Positions 1 through 8,298 of a stretch of 64,000 nt of DNA are shown in pieces (the stretch's first letter is position 1; every line of letters starts with the position of its first letter). The notes below the pieces were generated by a model that was not told the origin of the DNA, ran no database searches, and saw nothing but the letters and a program-made list of their open reading frames with translations. A program made the translations under genes and the position numbers. This DNA is from Chaetoderma sp. LZ-2023a (Eukaryota > Mollusca > Caudofoveata > Chaetodermatida > Chaetodermatidae), in contig CM067369.1 of the NCBI GenBank assembly GCA_034401795.1, positions 189,988,630 through 190,052,629 on the forward strand. The letters run 5' to 3'.

Positions 1-627
1 CGGCTTGGTAATTAACTAACCATTAAAATAACCAAGAAAAACACACCGATCGCTACAAACACCGTCATCAATGAAGTGAAGACTAAAGATCGGCAGAATT
101 AGAGTGCACAGACACGCCAAGCCGAAGGCAAACATAACTCATGGGCGCCGCCATCTTGGCTAAGAATGCATCCATCTTGGAAGGAACCGAGTACCCGCAT
201 AATGCATAAACAGTTAAGGGTACCGAAGCGACTACAACAATGGCCACCATTTTAAAATAATGTGCCAATTTAAGGAAAATTCAATCATTCATTACGGCAC
301 GAATGTATAAATTCTAGATTGATACAACCTGCCCCTGAGATGATTTTCCTTTCTCTTCCATGACGCCAGCAAAGGATAGCTTCAAAAACGCTGAATACTG
401 GTAAAATTGTAGAAATTTTAAAGGCTCAAACACCTGCGACTTCAGAAGTCAGCAAAATAGACGAATCTGACTGTGATTGGGAATTAAAGTACCTGCGGCT
501 ATGGTTATTCCTGGACACAGTATGGGCAGGACCAGGAGAGTGAGGAGTTTTAAGTGTTTATTTTGAGCTAGACTTGATAATAGACATTATCATAATAGTA
601 CATCTGGTAAGTATTATTCGAAGTAAA
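1..627 (-). mobile_element. DIRS family C copy C2, 5' end only
   Basis: Matches the right-hand 620 bases of C1 (58525-59176) at most positions, including the terminal repeat with CATCTGGTAAGTATTATT. It therefore starts a second family C element that runs off the left edge of the window. The right terminus is near 627 (TTCGAAGTAAA). Confidence 0.9.
329..361 (-). CDS. DIRS-C2 gag exon 1 (predicted)
   Basis: ATG plus ten codons (MEEKGKSSQGQ) ending at CAG before a GTTGTA donor. The position and length equal exon 1 of C1, with a few substitutions. The donor is weaker than in families A and B. The main gag exon is left of the window. Confidence 0.55.
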
Positions 628-796
628 ATGGCCAATCACAGTAAAGAATGTCAAATTCATATATAACAGATGTCAAATATATCACCAATTTCGTTCTCAT
701 ACTGTACCTGTAGCACGAATCTACTGATCAGTCATATGATGTCATAATCAAATGTGTCACATGTAAGCTGATGTCATAGTCAATTCCATCATGAAA
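628..796. repeat. MITE alpha fragment (left part, split by DIRS-A1)
   Basis: Contains the alpha-family tail pattern ATGATGTCATAATCA and GATGTCATAGTC. It probably continues at 7844, on the other side of A1. Confidence 0.5.
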
Positions 797-835
797 TAAA
801 CGAAATCTAGGATTTCTTTTTTCACGAGAGAGTTG

Positions 836-1013
836 ATACTTACCTCCCTAATACTTTTGATATTGCTAAATATTGGCTTTCACTCAATAAACACTCAGAT
901 TTAAAACAGTTAGGTGCCCCTACTGGGCAGGGAGTCAGAGCGTAGTCTGGCGGATGCCAGCCCCACCACCGCGCATGCGCAGACTAGCACTTCCTCTGAC
1001 TAGATTATTGGCT
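836..1013. repeat. DIRS-A1 left inverted terminal repeat
   Basis: About 178 bases, reverse complementary to 7651-7829. It holds the palindrome GCGCATGCGC (971-980, an NRF-1-like site) and, read outward, the splice-donor-like AGGTAAGTAT. The left end carries about 39 further bases (797-835) absent from the right end. Confidence 0.93.
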
Positions 1014-1081
1014 GACACACATGCAACTATTAAGAGCCTGAAGACCGAGCCTCTGTGGGGTGGAGAGGCCGGGTCCGTATC

Positions 1082-1181
1082 TAGGGAGGTAAGTATCAAC
1101 TCTCTCGTGAAAAAAGAAATCCTAGATTTCGTTTATTTCACTTCAAGAGTATACTTACCTCCCTAATACTTTTGATATTGC
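1082..1181. repeat. DIRS-A1 internal complementary region
   Basis: The reverse complement reads right terminus (…GAAGTGAAA) directly joined to left terminus (TAAACGAAATC…). This is the circle-junction complement that defines DIRS elements and allows completion of both ends during replication. Confidence 0.92.
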
Positions 1182-1713
1182 CAGAATTCGAAAGTGAATC
1201 TGGCGGGAGGGAGGCGAGGTCAAAAGACCAGCTCATCCCAATACGCTTTTCTGCGTTTAAGGCACTTAAACTTCTGAAACTGTAAGAAAAAACAGTCAGG
1301 ATTTGACTAACCATCGGATAACACGACCGATGTATGAGAGATGACCGAATGTCATATGCGCTCCCCCCCCCCTCCTTCCTGGGAGGAAGAGTCGACTGAC
1401 CTCAATGTCCTATACGCTCTCTACGTACAAGTGCCATGTACTACAGGACAGAGACGAAAAAGCTCCATTTTCGTAACTCTCAACAATGAACCACACAAAT
1501 ACACAAACCATCACCATATTAATAACGGGTAATCGTGACAATACAATCAACAACGGACAACACATGAACAAGACTGACCTTGTTGAAAATGGCTGCTGAC
1601 ATCATCTTCCCATCGGTAAAGACTGATGCAGGCCCAAAAAAGTGGGTGTTTCCATAAATTAATTGTGATATATATAAGTAATGAGGAAATCACCTCAAAA
1701 AATATAAACCGAT

Positions 1714-4650
1714 TTATTTTTTCAAAACCGACAAGGCGAGAGGATTAGAGGTGTCACGGAGATAATGGTCTGTAAAACTTGACTCACAGTGCCACTGAGC
1801 CACCGACATAATATCATCCACAGGGACCCCATTAAATAGGGCCGTGGATGTCACTACGCCGCGGACACTGTGAGCCTTGGCCACGTCAACCTGCTTCCCG
1901 GTGGCGGATTTATGGCAAAACTGAATGCACTCCACAATCCACCTGGAAATGGTGTCCTTAGAAGCCCTCCCATGGGGTTCAATATATGACAACCATAACG
2001 CTGACTGGTCGGTGCGCCATGCCGCCGTACGTTGTTTGTACCGGCGCAGCGCCCGGACGGGACACCATGCTTTAGAATTAGGATCATATCTAGTTAAAGC
2101 AGGCAAAATAATAGGTTGACCTGGATATTTCAACGACTGATTTTTAGCCAAGAAATTAATCCTAGGTAGCAGCTTAAGGCCTTCCCCTGAAACCACAAAA
2201 CGGTCATCCTCGGCTGATAAGGCATGAATCTCACTCCTACGCCTAGCCGAGGCCGCAGCAATTAAAAACACAGTCTTCAGTGTTAATAGTTTCATAGAAA
2301 TGGAACTAAGTGGTTCAAAAGGCTTATCACCTAGTACTTGAAGCACTAGCGATAAACTCCAAGACGGAATCACAGGAGGATTCCTTGGTCTTAGATTGCC
2401 CATGCCTTTAATTAATACATTCAATGTATTTACTTCATCACTTCCCCTCTTAGCCAAGCAAGGAATAACAGACATTAATGCTGATTTATAACCAGCAATA
2501 GAGTTAGGCTTGAGGCTATAGGCATCATAGAGGTGACAGAGGAAATCAGCTACTACTTGAATAGATGAATCCATTGGATCAATACATCTTTTTGAGCACC
2601 ATTCTGCAAATCTGTTGATTTTATAATTATATGCTCTGGAGGTTGACCCCCTCCTGGCTTTGGCCATAAACATGGCTGCTTGCTCAGAAAAGCCCTCCTT
2701 AATTCTAGATTCCTTGACAACATCCACGCAGTCAATCTGAACATTGACGGATTGTTGTGAAGGGCCTTGCCCTGGAAGATAATATCGTCCATCAGAGGCA
2801 GAGGAACCGGATTGCAGACCAGAAGGTCCAGCAGATCCGTATACCATGATCGGCTTGGCCAATCCGGGGCGATCAGAAGCACTTGGCATTCCTCTTGTCT
2901 GATTTTCTGAAGAATTTTTGGAATCAGGATTGCTGGAGGGAATGCGTATGCATACATTCTCCCCCAGCTGATAGCTAACGCATCTGTTGCGAAAGCGCTT
3001 GGATCCGGAATCGGAGAGACGTACGTCGTCATCTTCGCATTCTTGCTCGTTGCGAACAAATCGATGTTGGGTTTCCCCCAATGGTCGAACAGACGATCCG
3101 CCACACATTGATTTAGTTGCCATTCCGTGGGTAAAACACTCATCCTTCGGCTCAATGAGTCTGCAAGCAGGTTTAACCTTCCCGGAATATGAACTGCTTT
3201 CAAGGTAATCTGGTGATCCAGACACCAACATAGCAGTTTCCATGTCATCATACAGAGACTGGGCGACTTCGTTCCGCCCTGGCGGTTTATGTAAGTCACA
3301 ACTGTTGAGTTGTCTGAACGAATAAGAACAATCTTGCCCTGAACTTTCTGTAAGAAATGTTCCAGGCCCAGGACTACTGCTCTTAGCTCCAGTAGATTTA
3401 TATGTTCCTGTGACTGTTCCAGATTCCAAAGCCCTGATATCGTGGATTCTTCCAGGCAAGCTCCCCAGCCCTCCATCGATGCATCTGTATACACAGTCAC
3501 CTGAGGGTGGGGAGGGGTTAGCAAAACCCCCGGTAAGAGATTCTCTGTATTCAACCACCATTGCAGGTGGTGAATCAGAGGCGCCAACACTGACACATTC
3601 GAGTCCAGCGAACCTGTACTCTGGGTCCATTGTGTCATGAGAAACAACTGGATCGGCCGCCTGCGTAAGGCGGCCTGAGGAATGACTGGTTCCAACGAAA
3701 CCATCAACCCCAGCATTCTCAAGTAAACCCGTGCCAGGACATGACGACTGTCGCACACTGACTGAATCAACGAGATGAGTATTTGAACCCTCTCCTGAGT
3801 AGGATAAACATATCCTGTCTCCAGATCGAAGAACATCCCCAGGTAAACAAACTTCTGGGATGGAGTCAGCTCTGATTTTGGGAAATTGATCATCCAGCCC
3901 AAGTCTGTGAGAATTTTCAAAACAATCTCCAGATTGGCGGACAAATTTTCCCGGGTGTGCGCTTTCAACAGCCAGTCGTCTATGTACGTGTGGACTGCTA
4001 TGCTTCTCCTGCGGAGGTATGCTGTGATCGCAAGAACCACACGGGTGAAAACCCGAGGAGCCGTGGAAATTCCGAAGGGCAACACCCTGAATTCCCACTG
4101 TCTGCCCTGGAATGCAAATCTCAGGAAGCGACAGAAACTCCTGTGGATGGGGATGTGGAAATAAGCGTCCTTCAAATCTATCGACGCCGTCCACATCCCC
4201 CTCTCCAACCCCGCCAACACCGAGCGCACCGTTTCCATCTTGAAACTGGGCGTCTCGATGAACTTGTTCAATGGCTTGAGGTTGAGAATCGGTCTCCACC
4301 CACCGGTGCGTTTTGTTACCAAGAACAGGGTTGAATAGAAGCCCGGACACCTCTGTGCCGGCTGAATAGCTCCTTTTTGTACGAGGGAATTTATCTCCTC
4401 CTCGATACACAACCTTTGATCTGGATCTCTCGGAACGGGAGTCCAGATTGGCACCAGAGACAGTCGCGACGGCGGGCCTGTCATCCACTCTGGATGATAC
4501 CCCACGGAAAGCCATCGCAAGACTAAACGGTCCTGAGTTAACCGTTCCCACTCTTGCATGTGGTCGGCAAGCCGGCCTCCCACCGGTCCACCTAGGGACC
4601 GCGGTGGACACAAGGCATGCAAGAGCGGCACTGTCTCCGTCGCCATACAC
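1714..4650 (-). CDS. DIRS-A1 tyrosine recombinase ORF
   Basis: The open frame is 978 codons. The recognisable tyrosine recombinase covers about the last 370 (1714-2847), with box A Arg in ARRRSEIHAL (near 803), H-x2-R in AHSVRG (927/930), WH (953/954) and the nucleophile Tyr in DHYLRD (963). It would integrate the circular cDNA. Upstream codons overlap the RT ORF in another frame. The frame is the gag frame, open right after the gag stop at 4684, and the 4650 start is only GTG. An ATG at 2847 would give 377 residues but is not kept in A3. The start is unresolved. Confidence 0.9.
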   Translation of the reverse strand: MYGDGDSAALACLVSTAVPRWTGGRPACRPHARVGTVNSGPFSLAMAFRGVSSRVDDRPAVATVSGANLDSRSERSRSKVVYRGGDKFPRTKRSYSAGTEVSGLLFNPVLGNKTHRWVETDSQPQAIEQVHRDAQFQDGNGALGVGGVGEGDVDGVDRFEGRLFPHPHPQEFLSLPEICIPGQTVGIQGVALRNFHGSSGFHPCGSCDHSIPPQEKHSSPHVHRRLAVESAHPGKFVRQSGDCFENSHRLGLDDQFPKIRADSIPEVCLPGDVLRSGDRICLSYSGEGSNTHLVDSVSVRQSSCPGTGLLENAGVDGFVGTSHSSGRLTQAADPVVSHDTMDPEYRFAGLECVSVGASDSPPAMVVEYRESLTGGFANPSPPSGDCVYRCIDGGLGSLPGRIHDIRALESGTVTGTYKSTGAKSSSPGPGTFLTESSGQDCSYSFRQLNSCDLHKPPGRNEVAQSLYDDMETAMLVSGSPDYLESSSYSGKVKPACRLIEPKDECFTHGMATKSMCGGSSVRPLGETQHRFVRNEQECEDDDVRLSDSGSKRFRNRCVSYQLGENVCIRIPSSNPDSKNSSENQTRGMPSASDRPGLAKPIMVYGSAGPSGLQSGSSASDGRYYLPGQGPSQQSVNVQIDCVDVVKESRIKEGFSEQAAMFMAKARRGSTSRAYNYKINRFAEWCSKRCIDPMDSSIQVVADFLCHLYDAYSLKPNSIAGYKSALMSVIPCLAKRGSDEVNTLNVLIKGMGNLRPRNPPVIPSWSLSLVLQVLGDKPFEPLSSISMKLLTLKTVFLIAAASARRRSEIHALSAEDDRFVVSGEGLKLLPRINFLAKNQSLKYPGQPIILPALTRYDPNSKAWCPVRALRRYKQRTAAWRTDQSALWLSYIEPHGRASKDTISRWIVECIQFCHKSATGKQVDVAKAHSVRGVVTSTALFNGVPVDDIMSVAQWHCESSFTDHYLRDTSNPLALSVLKK

Positions 4651-4739
4651 ACCGGCGTGGTCCTTACCGCGGTAAGCGCCCTGTCAGGAACGATAACCAC
4701 GCCCAGATCCTCGCGCGACCCGCCCCGCCCCGCGCGCAC
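2553..4739 (-). CDS. DIRS-A1 reverse transcriptase / RNase H / MT-like ORF
   Basis: Copies element RNA into cDNA. By residue of this frame: RT about 110-330 with SIDLKDAYFHIP (Asp 188, 191) and the YIDDW box (252-256); RNase H about 414-535 with TDAS (Asp 419), LELRA (Glu 451), RSDNS (Asp 476) and LLADSLS (Asp 527); a DAM-methylase-like domain about 545-650 (NIDLFA, YAFPP, LLIAPDWPS). It overlaps the end of gag and lies in +1 relative to it. No conserved ATG precedes the RT domain, so translation probably comes by frameshift from gag at the TCC-TGA at 4684-4689. Looks intact. Confidence 0.95.
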   Translation of the reverse strand: MRAGRGGSREDLGVVIVPDRALTAVRTTPVCMATETVPLLHALCPPRSLGGPVGGRLADHMQEWERLTQDRLVLRWLSVGYHPEWMTGPPSRLSLVPIWTPVPRDPDQRLCIEEEINSLVQKGAIQPAQRCPGFYSTLFLVTKRTGGWRPILNLKPLNKFIETPSFKMETVRSVLAGLERGMWTASIDLKDAYFHIPIHRSFCRFLRFAFQGRQWEFRVLPFGISTAPRVFTRVVLAITAYLRRRSIAVHTYIDDWLLKAHTRENLSANLEIVLKILTDLGWMINFPKSELTPSQKFVYLGMFFDLETGYVYPTQERVQILISLIQSVCDSRHVLARVYLRMLGLMVSLEPVIPQAALRRRPIQLFLMTQWTQSTGSLDSNVSVLAPLIHHLQWWLNTENLLPGVLLTPPHPQVTVYTDASMEGWGACLEESTISGLWNLEQSQEHINLLELRAVVLGLEHFLQKVQGKIVLIRSDNSTVVTYINRQGGTKSPSLCMMTWKLLCWCLDHQITLKAVHIPGRLNLLADSLSRRMSVLPTEWQLNQCVADRLFDHWGKPNIDLFATSKNAKMTTYVSPIPDPSAFATDALAISWGRMYAYAFPPAILIPKILQKIRQEECQVLLIAPDWPSRSWYTDLLDLLVCNPVPLPLMDDIIFQGKALHNNPSMFRLTAWMLSRNLELRRAFLSKQPCLWPKPGGGQPPEHIIIKSTDLQNGAQKDVLIQWIHLFK
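4683..4689 (-). other. A1 gag stop TCC-TGA-C: predicted recoding site
   Basis: gag ends CGT TCC TGA C. Slipping +1 gives GAC AGG GCG, exactly the RT frame. Reading through TGA continues in the recombinase frame, which is open. TCC-TGA is the shift context known from ornithine decarboxylase antizyme. A palindrome, CTTACCGCGGTAAG, lies just downstream. Recoding is inferred. Confidence 0.6.
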
Positions 4740-6744
4740 CTCGGTGCACGGGCGGCTGCCTGGCTGACGGCGGCTGAGGAGCCTGCGCCCCCCTCACTGC
4801 TGGCCGAATCGCACGCGGCCGAGGCCGGCGCTGCGACGGCGGCTGGCCTCTGACTTGGCCAGCACCACCTCGAGCCTGCAGGGGACGATACGCAGGGGCC
4901 GCGGCGCGAACGTTAGCACGACGCAGTACCTCAAACTGTTCGCGCAGCGCCCTCTGGTTATTCACCAGGGTGACCGTCTCCTGGAGGTGGCGACATCCCT
5001 CACCTCCAAAAAGACCAGGACCCGTCATAGGCGTACGGAGTAGCCTATTATACAGGTCCTGAGACGGGCACAAATTGTCCAGGGCAAAAGTGCGTCTTGC
5101 CCTGACACTCCTGGTCACCGCCCGCGTCATACAGTCCAGCGCCAGGTTAACACCATCCTGGATGGTACGCTGGACCGCGAGCGGGCCTGGCTGGCGCGAT
5201 GCGGATGCCGTTACTACCCCCTGTAACAGCTGGGAGACGTGGGACAGAGCGGCAATCGAAGCCCGCCCACTCTCCTCCGCATCACGCAACGCGGTATTCG
5301 CCGAACGCAACGCGTTCGCGCACAAGACCCCCGCGTCAGAACGGGATCCTGGCCGCGTATCCTCACCCAAAGCCGCGCGGTCATCCACGCTGGGCTTGGG
5401 TACCACACCGTACCGCTGGTAGTCCAGGGGCACGATGCGACAACGCTTGGCCACCTCGCGAGGGGCCTTCGCGAGACGTCCACTCGTGTTAATGGACGCC
5501 TCCGCCGCCTTGAACATGTCAACGACATGCTCCGCCAGCGGCAGAGAAGGCATAGCGTTAGCAGTTGGATTCCCAGCTAACCACGGCGTGTGAACACGGT
5601 GGCTAGCCGACTGCTCCACGGGCAGATCAGGCCTAACGCTCACCAACCACTGGCAAGCGTTATACCAATCCTCCTCCGTGGCTAACTGCGAGCGCTCTAC
5701 AAGACGGGGTCCTTCGTCTTCCTCCTGAGCGCAAGCAGTACTTGACGGCGGGTACGCTGATACACCTGGCAAGCCAGGGAAAACATGCGGGCCTGTCAGC
5801 ACCGGCATGAGAATATCACTGGTTTGACCAGGAGCAGGCACCGCGGTAGAGCGCGGGGTATATATAGCTCTACCACGGGCCCGGCCAGCACCAGCTACAC
5901 TCTCGGCAAGCCGAGGTATGCGGTACCGCTGGCCATCAGCAGCGCCCTGGGCCACCACCTGAACCGCGGACCTTACTCCAGGGTGAGTAATACCGTGGAA
6001 AAAAGCGCCTGTATTCCCCGCGAGGGGTGCACAAACGTCTTCATCCATGTCCACGTCGTCAGACGGCGACCCTAGCAGGTAATCCTCATCACCCTGGTCA
6101 GAAAGATTAGACCCCGGGTCAGCAAAGAGAGCTAACCCGGGCTGACCAGGAACGGTGCCATAGGAGGTACTGGCCACCGCGGCGTGCGGATACCCCTGGA
6201 CTGATAAGCAGCCAGCGGGTTCCAGCGACAACCGTCCACGGTCCCCTATCGGCGCGGCAATAAGCCTGCTGCCAGGGCCGTGGAACGCCCCCTCTAATGG
6301 GGCCACCTCTGAATCGTCGGACAACGGAAGCGGACTAAGGAAAATCGATCCAGAGGCGGGGATTACCTGCTCCGAAGCCGATGACGAGGACAATAAAGGA
6401 TCTGGTCCAGGAAGCATGCCACGAAGCAACCCTGGAACCAAATCTTTTATTGTCCTCCTCATCTCTCCCAACATCTCGGTCCGGAAGGTCTCCATATCCA
6501 CCGCGGACGAGACCTTCCCCTTACCCTTCTCACTTACAACCTCTCGTTTCCGCTTCTTCTTCTTCTCCACCACTACCACCTTGTCCGTCGCCTGTAAGCA
6601 GCACAAGAATTCGGACATTAACACGCCCCCCCAGTGCTTACATATGTCACAATTAATCAATGGACCACAAGGGCTACATCGATAACACAGATGCGGCCAG
6701 AACTTCAGATGCATAAAACGTCCACAGGACGCGCAACCCGGTCC
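4684..6744 (-). CDS. DIRS-A1 gag, main exon
   Basis: Predicted structural protein that packages element RNA. Exon 2 starts after a pyrimidine-rich acceptor (GCCCTGTTTCAG) at GGA CCG GGT TGC. Joined to 7508-7558 it gives 703 residues. The exon begins with a Cys/His cluster (C-x2-C, H-x-C-x2-C-x2-C, C-x2-C), then a Lys-rich stretch, acidic linkers, a conserved helical core (FALDNLCPSQ, GPGLFGGEGCRHLQETV) and an Arg/Gly/Gln/Pro-rich tail that could bind RNA. The unspliced frame has an ATG at 6885, but A2 and A3 lack it, so splicing is the better model. Confidence 0.85.
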   Translation of the reverse strand, partial: GPGCASCGRFMHLKFWPHLCYRCSPCGPLINCDICKHWGGVLMSEFLCCLQATDKVVVVEKKKKRKREVVSEKGKGKVSSAVDMETFRTEMLGEMRRTIKDLVPGLLRGMLPGPDPLLSSSSASEQVIPASGSIFLSPLPLSDDSEVAPLEGAFHGPGSRLIAAPIGDRGRLSLEPAGCLSVQGYPHAAVASTSYGTVPGQPGLALFADPGSNLSDQGDEDYLLGSPSDDVDMDEDVCAPLAGNTGAFFHGITHPGVRSAVQVVAQGAADGQRYRIPRLAESVAGAGRARGRAIYTPRSTAVPAPGQTSDILMPVLTGPHVFPGLPGVSAYPPSSTACAQEEDEGPRLVERSQLATEEDWYNACQWLVSVRPDLPVEQSASHRVHTPWLAGNPTANAMPSLPLAEHVVDMFKAAEASINTSGRLAKAPREVAKRCRIVPLDYQRYGVVPKPSVDDRAALGEDTRPGSRSDAGVLCANALRSANTALRDAEESGRASIAALSHVSQLLQGVVTASASRQPGPLAVQRTIQDGVNLALDCMTRAVTRSVRARRTFALDNLCPSQDLYNRLLRTPMTGPGLFGGEGCRHLQETVTLVNNQRALREQFEVLRRANVRAAAPAYRPLQARGGAGQVRGQPPSQRRPRPRAIRPAVRGAQAPQPPSARQPPVHRGARGAGRVARGSGRGYRS

Positions 6745-7507
6745 CTGAAACAGGGCAAAGGACAAGGAGTATGAGCAACTAGTTAAGCTTAGAAACTCAA
6801 TCCAACTCAAGGAGAAGGAAAAACGATCATAAAGATCAATATACATCAAAAACCAGCCTAGCGCTTGAATTGCTAATAAATACATAGCCAGCTGATTATG
6901 ACGTCATTAATCCCGTGACAGGAAAAATTCGATCCCAACAAAACATCCAAGTGCAAAGACGAATTGTATGCTGAATGGATAAGTTGACTACACAACCATC
7001 AGATACATATAGATAACTCTTTACTGGCAAAAATGTTAATTATCTCCCTTTGATTGTTTACAATAATTAACATCACCACATTACCAATGACTAGATACCT
7101 GACACTTTGTATAGACAAACCATCCAACGTGACGAACCGGAAACTCCACCATCTGCACGCCTCTTAACTCTCTCCACCTCATGGGGAAGGAATTGGAACA
7201 AGAGGGCAAAGTGAGAAGACCTTTATACCAGGCCTCCAACTCACTGGGCATAATTTTTCATTTGGTTAGATAACCTGACAGTGTTAGTAGGAAATGGAAC
7301 CATGGTGGAGAGAATACTAATTCTCTGGTACTGTGACGTCACAACCTAGCGTCATACAGACCTGTGGACAGAAACAGAAAGAGAAATTAGTCCTAGGTAG
7401 CACCGAGTTGACCTAAACCAACTAACTAAGGCGCTTATCACGGTAAACGCGAGTCCCGGAAACACAATACACCGGGAAGAAAACTCGCTAATTTTACTAG
7501 AAGTCAC

Positions 7508-7558
7508 CTGATTTAAAGGTCCAACGTCCTCCGGTGGCGAAGTGTATCCTCCCGCCAT
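7508..7558 (-). CDS. DIRS-A1 gag exon 1
   Basis: ATG plus 16 codons (MAGGYTSPPEDVGPLNQ) ending CAG before GTGACT. It splices in phase 0 over a 763-base intron (6745-7507) to the main gag exon. The same layout recurs in every DIRS copy here, with diverged peptides, which argues against chance. Confidence 0.78.
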
Positions 7559-7650
7559 CCAAATCAGGTCTTATCACTTCCAAAATAACACCAATAACAA
7601 CGTTAATGAGCAAGAAAAGCTTATGACTGAAAAACATGTGTGTTCTCTTT

Positions 7651-7829
7651 GCCAATAATCTAGCAAAGAGGAAGTGCTAGTCTGCGCATGCGCGGTGGTG
7701 GGGCTGGCATCCGCCAGACTACGCTCTGACTCCCTGCCCAGTAGGGGCACCTAACTGTTTTAAATCTGAGTGTTTATTGAGTGAAAGCCAATATTTAGCA
7801 ATATCAAAAGTATTAGGGAGGTAAGTATA
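7651..7829. repeat. DIRS-A1 right inverted terminal repeat
   Basis: Inverted copy of 836-1013, with NRF-1-like GCGCATGCGC at 7684-7693 and GGGAGGTAAGTAT reading outward at the edge. It is the 5' end of the element and presumably contains its promoter. It shares the diagnostic bases of its own left ITR (CACCACC), not those of A2. Confidence 0.93.
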
Positions 7830-7843
7830 CTCTTGAAGTGAAA

Positions 7844-8160
7844 TCATGAATAACATAATTAAGTCCATCCTAAATGCTTACATTGTTATAGTCTGTCAAG
7901 CTGTACAAATTGTGCATGTACATGTATGGCTTTTCTATTTAATAAACATTCTGTTGAATATTTTGAAACTAATTTGACTGTGCGCTGTTGCTGTCATAAG
8001 CAATTAGTTTCAAAATATTCAACAGCTCACCTGTATAGATACCCTTAAAATGGGATTCTGGGAAGTCAGGGCTCAAAGTATATAAATCGATTCTAACACG
8101 CTCAACGCATGGGCAGAGCTGAGCAAGAGATATGGGTGGGGCATAGCTAAAGCTGGACAT
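7844..8160. repeat. MITE alpha (right part, split by DIRS-A1)
   Basis: Palindrome arms at 7951-8025 (CTGTTGAATATTTTGAAAC and its complement), followed by the alpha tail ending GGGGCATAGCTAAAGCTGG. Confidence 0.7.
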
Positions 8161-8173
8161 TAAACATTCTTAC

Positions 8174-8298
8174 CTCATCACAAATAATTAAGCCTGCTTT
8201 TCCTTTATGCAACACATGAGCATGGAGACGAAATGTTTCGTATGAAATGATGAGAATAGGGGTGGGATGTCTCCGTCCTTGTATTGACATAAACTGAG
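8174..8298 (-). CDS. RAD54L: RAD54L exon: motif II (ICDE)
   Basis: Starts after CTTTTCAG with two bases completing a codon, then 41 codons to GTAAGA. It contains [15 protein letters not shown] and ends GLIICDE, so the DEGH box of motif II is split after Glu. The next exon should start GHRLKN. It is not seen in the remaining 8.1 kb, which holds DIRS copy A1 and the start of C2, so it lies left of the window. Confidence 0.95.

Larger units (their letters stand above)
797..7843 (-). mobile_element. DIRS retrotransposon copy A1 (complete)
   Basis: A 7.05 kb element read on the minus strand. In element order it holds right ITR, gag exon 1, intron, gag exon 2, RT/RNase H/MT ORF, overlapping recombinase ORF, a 3' untranslated stretch (1182-1713, with a long C run near 1370), internal complementary region and left ITR. 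Termini were set from the internal complementary region: the element reads TAAACGAAATC at the left and GAAGTGAAA at the right. There is no evident target duplication, as expected for integration of a circle by a tyrosine recombinase. All three ORFs are open. It sits in an intron of RAD54L and inside an alpha MITE. Confidence 0.95.

Noticed and set aside
2848..4650. Second, independent protein encoded over the RT ORF
   Set aside because: The open frame is real, but no domain is recognisable. It is treated as an extension of the recombinase frame and reported as a finding, not a gene.
6745..6885. ATG at 6885 as the start of A1 gag (733 residues, unspliced)
   Set aside because: The stretch is pyrimidine-rich intron sequence ending in a good acceptor. 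A2 and A3 have no ATG there, and the exon 1 model works in all copies.
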